A stretch of DNA of 64,000 nt from Yeguia hominis (lineage in GTDB: Bacteria; Bacillota; Clostridia; Oscillospirales; Acutalibacteraceae). The position numbers and the translations under genes are program-made. Location of the stretch: NCBI RefSeq assembly GCF_014384705.1, contig NZ_JACRSN010000019.1, forward strand, positions 1 through 64,000, in the 5' to 3' direction. How positions within the stretch are numbered: the stretch's first letter is position 1; the number at the start of each line of letters is the position of its first letter. A model generated the notes under the pieces. It was given only the letters and a program-made list of their open reading frames with translations, was not told the origin of the DNA and did not search any database. Of this stretch, positions 59,042-64,000 are shown in pieces.

Positions 59042-60994
59042 TCAGCCCTGCTGCTCCCGAATTGCCGCCAAAAGCTGTGCTTTTGCCTGCTCAACCGTAA
59101 CGCCCTTGAGCTGCGCACCGGCCATCGAATGATGCCCGCCGCCGCCGAGACGTTCCAAAATCACCTGTACGTTGACGTCTCCCATCGAACGGGCGGAAAT
59201 GTTGGCGCCGCCGTTCTCGGAAAAAATCACGAAGGAAACCGTAACACCCTGAATATTCAGAAGCTCATCCGCAGCCTGCGCGGCAACAATACGGATATCC
59301 GGAATACTTTCCTCTGTACAGGCAACCGCACAGCCTTCGGAAATTTCCGCCTGGGAGATGATCTGCGTTTTGGCAAGATAGGTCTCAAAGGAATCGGCAA
59401 ACATCCGCTTGACCTGTACTGTATCCGCACCGCGGCGGCGCAGATACGCAGCGGCCTCAAAGGTCCGCACACCGGTCTTGAGGACAAACCCCTTGGTGTC
59501 AAGCATAATTCCGGCAAGCAGCAGATTAGCCTCTGTCCGGGTCAGCACGCTGCTGCCGATATACTGCACAAGCTCCGCCACCATTTCAGAGGCGCTGCTT
59601 GCATACGGCTCGTGATAAAAAACCACCGCGTTTTTAATGTGCTTGACCATCATGCGGTGATGGTCGATCACAACAATATTTCCCGCGATATCCAAAAGCT
59701 CCGGAACCTCAACAAACGTCGGCGAATGCGTATCGACAACAATCACCATCGTCTTTTTGGTCACCAGATCAAACGCGTCATCGGGAGAAAGAAAGATCGT
59801 CTCCTCCGCATAGGCCTGCTCCATGATTTCAAGCATCGGTTTTGCAAGGCTCTGGGCCTTGTTGATGACCACATACGCGCGCTTTTGTAGGCCGCGCGTC
59901 ACAGCAGCCCACATGCCGATCGCAGCGCCGAGACTGTCCAGATCCGAGTGGTTGTGCCCCATGATCAGCACCGTGTCGCAGGCTGCAATGGTATCGGACA
60001 AGGTTGCCGCAATGACACGGGTTCGCACCTTGTCGCGCTTTTCAACTCCTTTGGAAACCCCGCCGAAAAATTCGTAAGAGTCGCCCTTTTGTTTGATGGC
60101 GACCTGATCTCCGCCGCGGCCAAGCGCCATATCCAGAGCCTGTCTGGCCCAGCGTTCGCTTTCTTCCAGCGTTGTGGCGCCGCGCCCGATTCCGACGGAA
60201 ATTGTCGCGCTGTAATTTTGCTCGTTTTTAATTTCCCGCACACGATCCAGAATATCAAAGCGTTTTTCTTTTTCATGCGCAATGTGGATTTCGTCCGTCA
60301 TCATGACATACCGATTGTCACCCAGCCGACGGATAAATCCACCCATATCCCGCGCCCAGATCACCAGCACCGCTTCCAGCGCCGAAGCAATTTTAGCATC
60401 GTCCATGCTGCTCGTGCCCATGGAAAGCTCATCGCGGTTGTCAAAGGAAATCAGCACGACAGCAGGCCGTTTTTCGCCGTATTCCCGACTGATTCGTTTG
60501 TAATATGTATCATCGACAAAGTAAAGCAGACTTCCGCCGGAAGTCCGGCAGCCGTAGAGCGTAAACTGCCGGCTGCCAATGGTGATTCCCACACCGCTTT
60601 CCGAAATTGCCTGTTTTAACGTCCGCGGATACAAAAATTTCGAGATACTGTCGCCAACGCAATCTTTTTTGAGACAAATCGATTTATAAAAGGCGTTGTT
60701 GTACCAGAGAATATCTCCGGCTTCCCCCACAATTGCCACTGGAAGCGCAAAGGAGTCAAACGCATCATATTCCTTTGCGGTAAACACCTGCTTGGCAGAC
60801 CGAATCACAGCAGAAGTCCGCGCTTTCATTCGCACCGTCAAAATGGCGATGACGACAGCGGAAAGCACTGCAGCAGCCAGCTCTGAGACACACAAAATCC
60901 GGTTTGGCCAGCTCAGTGCCGCCATTCCCAGCATGACAACCGAAAACAGGTAATACGCCGGAGAAGCCACCCATACTCGTTTTCTCAACGGCAT
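59042..60994 (-). CDS. gdpP: c-di-AMP phosphodiesterase GdpP
   Basis: 650 residues. Two N-terminal transmembrane helices (about 12-55), PAS-type part, degenerate GGDEF (RLGDNRYVMM), then DHH: IMGHNHSDLDSLGAAIGMWA, VVDTHSP, VVIDHHRMM; DHHA1 with GGGGHHSMAGAQL. It hydrolyses cyclic-di-AMP. The usual location upstream of rplI is kept, here with a 183-base gap that holds no recognisable feature. Confidence 0.94.
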   Translation of the reverse strand: MPLRKRVWVASPAYYLFSVVMLGMAALSWPNRILCVSELAAAVLSAVVIAILTVRMKARTSAVIRSAKQVFTAKEYDAFDSFALPVAIVGEAGDILWYNNAFYKSICLKKDCVGDSISKFLYPRTLKQAISESGVGITIGSRQFTLYGCRTSGGSLLYFVDDTYYKRISREYGEKRPAVVLISFDNRDELSMGTSSMDDAKIASALEAVLVIWARDMGGFIRRLGDNRYVMMTDEIHIAHEKEKRFDILDRVREIKNEQNYSATISVGIGRGATTLEESERWARQALDMALGRGGDQVAIKQKGDSYEFFGGVSKGVEKRDKVRTRVIAATLSDTIAACDTVLIMGHNHSDLDSLGAAIGMWAAVTRGLQKRAYVVINKAQSLAKPMLEIMEQAYAEETIFLSPDDAFDLVTKKTMVIVVDTHSPTFVEVPELLDIAGNIVVIDHHRMMVKHIKNAVVFYHEPYASSASEMVAELVQYIGSSVLTRTEANLLLAGIMLDTKGFVLKTGVRTFEAAAYLRRRGADTVQVKRMFADSFETYLAKTQIISQAEISEGCAVACTEESIPDIRIVAAQAADELLNIQGVTVSFVIFSENGGANISARSMGDVNVQVILERLGGGGHHSMAGAQLKGVTVEQAKAQLLAAIREQQG

Positions 60995-61084
60995 CTCACA
61001 CCCTTTCTAAAAACAGAAAGTCCGATAGATGATAAAGCCACGAAAAGCCGGAACCGTCTGGCAAAAAGACAGAAGTTTCCGATT

Positions 61085-63157
61085 TTATACGTCCATAATC
61101 ACCGGAAGAATCATCGGGCTGCGGCGTGTCCGCTCATAAAGCATCCGGGAAATGCCGTCTTTGATGCTGATTTTGAGCGTGGTATGGTCACAAATTCCCG
61201 CGTTGAGATTCTTCTCGACAATATTATACACCAAATTCTTCACTTCGTCCATCAGCGGCTCGGATTCACGGACATAGACAAACCCGCGCGAGACCACATC
61301 CGGTCCCGAAACCATCTGCGCGTTTTCGGAATCCAGCGTACAGACTACAACAATCAGGCCGTCCTCGCCTAGATGTTTGCGGTCGCGCAAAACCACGCTT
61401 CCAACGTCTCCGACACCCAGCCCGTCGACCATGACACGTCCGGCCTGCACCGGAGAAAGCGGTTTGAGGAAGTCTTCATTAATCTCAATCGCATCTCCAA
61501 CATCGCCGATAAAGATGTTTTTCCGATCCATTCCCATGTGCTCTGCAAGCATCGCGTGTTTGCGCAGATGTTTTTGCTCTCCGTGCACCGGGATAAAATA
61601 TTTCGGACGTACAATACCCTGCATGATTTTCAGTTCTTCCTGGCAGGCGTGTCCGGAAACATGCACTTCATACATCGATTCGTAAACAACTTCGCACCCG
61701 CGCTTTAACAGCTCGTCGACTACAACACCAACGGTCTTTTCGTTGCCCGGAATCGGACGCGCCGAAATGATGATGGTGTCTCCCGGGCCGACCGAAACCT
61801 TCCTGTGGTCGGCAAACGCCATCCGCGTCAGCGCGCTCATCGGTTCGCCCTGGCTGCCGGTTGTCACAATGACAATTTCCTCTTTCGGATAGCGGTTAAT
61901 CATATCGATATCGATCAGAACGCCTTCCGGAATTTCCAATTTGCCCAACTCCGCCGCAATGCCCATTACATTGACCATGCTGCGGCCGGAAAAGGCCACC
62001 CGGCGCCCGTATTGTTTTGCACAATTGATAATCTGCTGGACACGGCTGATATTCGACGCAAATGTCGCGATAATGATGCGGTTGTTTTTGGCGCGCAGGA
62101 AAAGGTTTTCAAAGGACGCCTTTACCGTCTGCTCTGTCTGCGTATAGCCCGGGCGCTCCGCATTTGTCGAATCTGCAAACATCGCCAGAACCCCGCGCCG
62201 CCCCAAAAGCGCAAACCGACCCAGGTCAATCATATCGCCTTTTTCCGGCGTGCAGTCGATTTTAAAGTCGCCGGTATGCACAAGCGTTCCGGCAGGCGTG
62301 TGGATCGCAAATCCGACCGCGTCGGAAATGGAATGATTTATATGGATAAATTCCACATCAAAGCAGCCGAGCTTTACCTCTTCTCCCGGTTTGGTCTCAT
62401 GCATCTCCACACGGTTTGCAAGGCCGTGTTCCCGGAGCTTCCCGCTGACAAGTCCGAGCGTCAGCGCGGTTCCGTAAATCGGGAATTTCACGCGCTTGAG
62501 CAGATATGGCAGAGAGCCGATGTGATCCTCATGCCCGTGTGTCAGGAAAATACCCTTAATTTGGCTGGCATGCTGCTCCACAAAGGTAAAATCCGGAATG
62601 ACAATGTCGATTCCGAGCATATCTTCCGTTGGAAATGTCATGCCGCAGTCAATGATAATCATATCGCCTTCGCACTCAAAGACCGTCATATTTTTTCCGA
62701 TCTCGTTGAGTCCGCCGAGAAAATACACCTTGACCGAAGGCTTTTTTACCGCTTTAGCTGCTTTCGGACCGCGTGCCTTTTGCGACGCGGATCTCGCAGA
62801 CTTGGCAGTATTTCGAGAAACTGCGCCTTGCGCCTGTCTCGATGCAAGCGCCGCAGTTTTGGGCTGTGCTGCTTTTTCTTTGCGCGCTGGTGCCGGTTTC
62901 TGCGCCGATTTCGGCTGTACATTCTTTTCTGCAGCAGACGGTGCACGTTTTGCCGCGTTCTTTTTCGGCTGCGCAGCTCTTCCTTTCTTCACAGGCGGCT
63001 CGATCAGACCGTAAAGCGCCATTTTTTCGCCCGATTGATCCTGAACGGCCTTTTTCGGTGCAGGCATGCGCCGACGGCCTGCTGATTTTCCCGCTTTTTG
63101 CGCTGCGGCGCCTGTTGCGGCAGCGTCTTTTTCCTTATTTTGCTTTTTTTCGTTCAC
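61085..63157 (-). CDS. rnj: Ribonuclease J with long basic N-terminal extension
   Basis: 690 residues from a GTG at 63157 (GGAGG 7 bases upstream). About 140 N-terminal residues are Lys/Ala/Pro/Ser-rich and disordered; then the catalytic core with LTHGHEDHIGSLPYLL, HTGDFKIDC, ADSTNAERPGYT and the beta-CASP and C-terminal parts. RNase J has 5'-exonuclease and endonuclease activities and matures and degrades mRNA. Most relatives are about 550 residues, so the extension is unusual and may bind RNA or partners. Confidence 0.94.
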   Translation of the reverse strand: MNEKKQNKEKDAAATGAAAQKAGKSAGRRRMPAPKKAVQDQSGEKMALYGLIEPPVKKGRAAQPKKNAAKRAPSAAEKNVQPKSAQKPAPARKEKAAQPKTAALASRQAQGAVSRNTAKSARSASQKARGPKAAKAVKKPSVKVYFLGGLNEIGKNMTVFECEGDMIIIDCGMTFPTEDMLGIDIVIPDFTFVEQHASQIKGIFLTHGHEDHIGSLPYLLKRVKFPIYGTALTLGLVSGKLREHGLANRVEMHETKPGEEVKLGCFDVEFIHINHSISDAVGFAIHTPAGTLVHTGDFKIDCTPEKGDMIDLGRFALLGRRGVLAMFADSTNAERPGYTQTEQTVKASFENLFLRAKNNRIIIATFASNISRVQQIINCAKQYGRRVAFSGRSMVNVMGIAAELGKLEIPEGVLIDIDMINRYPKEEIVIVTTGSQGEPMSALTRMAFADHRKVSVGPGDTIIISARPIPGNEKTVGVVVDELLKRGCEVVYESMYEVHVSGHACQEELKIMQGIVRPKYFIPVHGEQKHLRKHAMLAEHMGMDRKNIFIGDVGDAIEINEDFLKPLSPVQAGRVMVDGLGVGDVGSVVLRDRKHLGEDGLIVVVCTLDSENAQMVSGPDVVSRGFVYVRESEPLMDEVKNLVYNIVEKNLNAGICDHTTLKISIKDGISRMLYERTRRSPMILPVIMDV

Positions 63158-63838
63158 AAACTAACCTCCGTTTTCTTCATTCATCAAACAGTCTCACATT
63201 CCAAAACAGCCGAATCCGGCCGCAAGTTTTTCAATCTCCATACGTTTCCAAAAATAAGCGTGGTCATATCTGACGCGATCTCTTTTGGTATCAGGCGTTT
63301 TGTCGCTAATGGGCGTGCATCTTAATCTGCGATTTGAAACCATTGGCTACAAAATATCGTTATAGCGGTTCCATCCGATAACAAAATCGTCTCAGATAGA
63401 ATGATACAAAAATCCCGTCCCTGCAGCGGCAAACGCGCAGAAAGAAGCAGTGTAAAACGAGCCTTTGCGGAAACAGCGTTTCCTGCAAACAGCCAAAAAC
63501 CGACGGATCACCGAGCCTGCAAGAAAAGCCAGGTCTGATAGCAGATCCGCCGCATGCTCTCACCGCGGAATGCGAATTTGATTTTCTTTTCTTTATTTCA
63601 CTTAAAGGCAAAGTGCGCTTTGCCTGTCAGTTCAGCAAATATATAATATTTAGTTTACTATATCTGCTTTCTATAGTCAAGCGTCGCGTCTTTCTCATTT
63701 TTGGTCTGCTTTTCAAAAACTCCATAAAACACCAAGTTCGGTTTCACCGGATTGGTCATCTTTTCCTATTGTAGTCGATTTCAAAATTCCTTATGCACAA
63801 TTTGCAAAATTATTATTTTCAAAAGAATGCCGGGCGTG
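63158..63838. other. Intergenic region between rnj and rnhA, no gene recognised
   Basis: About 680 bases. Minus-strand TTGACT (63675-63680), 17-base spacer, TAAACT (63652-63657) is a possible promoter for rnj, which would leave an unusually long 490-base leader. No repeat or tRNA is seen; ORFs are not convincing (63360-63611 lacks a domain). Confidence 0.5.
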
Positions 63839-63844
63839 TATAAT
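63839..63844 (+). promoter_or_regulatory. -10 box of the rnhA promoter
   Basis: TATAAT (63839-63844) with a TTTTCA -35 17 bases upstream (63816-63821), 35 bases before the rnhA start. Confidence 0.55.
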
Positions 63845-63879
63845 GAATTCCGGAATGGAATAAAGGAGCGTATGTTTTT

Positions 63880-64000
63880 ATGAAAAAGGTGGAAATCTAT
63901 ACGGACGGCGCCTGTAAAGGAAATCCCGGCCCGGGCGGCTGGGGCGCCATTTTGCGCTATAACGGACACGAAAAGCAGATCAGCGGCGGCGCGCATGAAA
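63880..64000 (+). CDS. rnhA: Ribonuclease HI, 5' part only
   Basis: The window ends after 40 codons: [20 protein letters not shown] followed by [35 protein letters not shown] is the RNase HI start with the first catalytic Asp. AAAGGAG lies upstream. It cuts RNA in RNA-DNA hybrids. It is the first plus-strand gene of the right side and its rest lies outside. Confidence 0.92.
   Translation, partial: MKKVEIYTDGACKGNPGPGGWGAILRYNGHEKQISGGAHE

Noticed and set aside
63360..63611. Eighty-three-codon frame in the rnj-rnhA gap
   Set aside because: No ribosome site, no domain and unusual composition; probably chance.

Overview
The window looks like the chromosome of an anaerobic Firmicute, most likely a Clostridia/Oscillospirales-type gut or rumen bacterium. 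Evidence: strong AGGAGG ribosome sites, sigma-A promoters of the TTGACA-N17-TATAAT type, a lysine riboswitch, RNase J, GdpP, Tex, and the gene pairs rplI-dnaB and tilS-hpt-ftsH. The assignment is inference from gene content; no rRNA or marker phylogeny is available here.

About half of the window (left edge to about 32.75 kb) is an integrated prophage whose left end lies outside the window. It was inserted at the 3' end of a tRNA-Pro(GGG) gene (32741-32817) by a tyrosine integrase that carries an N-terminal zinc ribbon. Reading leftward from the switch region: a CI-like repressor (+) and a Cro-like gene (-) share an operator-bearing intergenic region (30170-30300). The early/replication genes (28.3 to 17.4 kb, minus strand) include a Gp157-like protein, an SSB-like protein, an HNH protein, a replisome-organizer-like protein, RusA, a PAPS-reductase-like PP-loop protein, an FNT-type membrane channel, many small zinc-ribbon proteins, a ThyX-like protein, a DUF3310 gene with a frameshift, dUTPase, an Xre regulator and an ArpU-like late regulator. 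The late genes follow: TerS, TerL, P22-like portal, a Prp-type cysteine protease, scaffold, N4-gp56-type major capsid, adaptor and tail hub genes, fibre-like proteins, a LysM protein and a very large protein with an HExxH motif that runs off the left edge. This is a podovirus-like morphogenesis module. Lysis genes are not seen in the window.

The lysogeny region has several unexplained signals: an SOS-box promoter driving a small gene convergent with and overlapping the repressor, a candidate 310-nt structured RNA ending in a perfect terminator, two convergent winged-helix/transmembrane proteins, 55-bp palindromic tandem repeats, and an integrase leader closed by a terminator.

The chromosomal part (32.7-64 kb, almost all minus strand) holds cyclophilin, Tex, an SGNH hydrolase, a TetR/ABC-2 exporter unit, a decayed IS3-family element, a lipoate module (two lplA-type ligases, lipA, a stand-alone lipoyl-domain protein) interrupted by about 0.9 kb of 194-bp tandem repeats, a GNAT acetyltransferase, an NhaC-family transporter under a lysine riboswitch (LysW-like), a cupin, parE-parC, ftsH-hpt-tilS, dnaB-rplI, gdpP, RNase J with a long basic extension, and the start of rnhA on the plus strand at the right edge.
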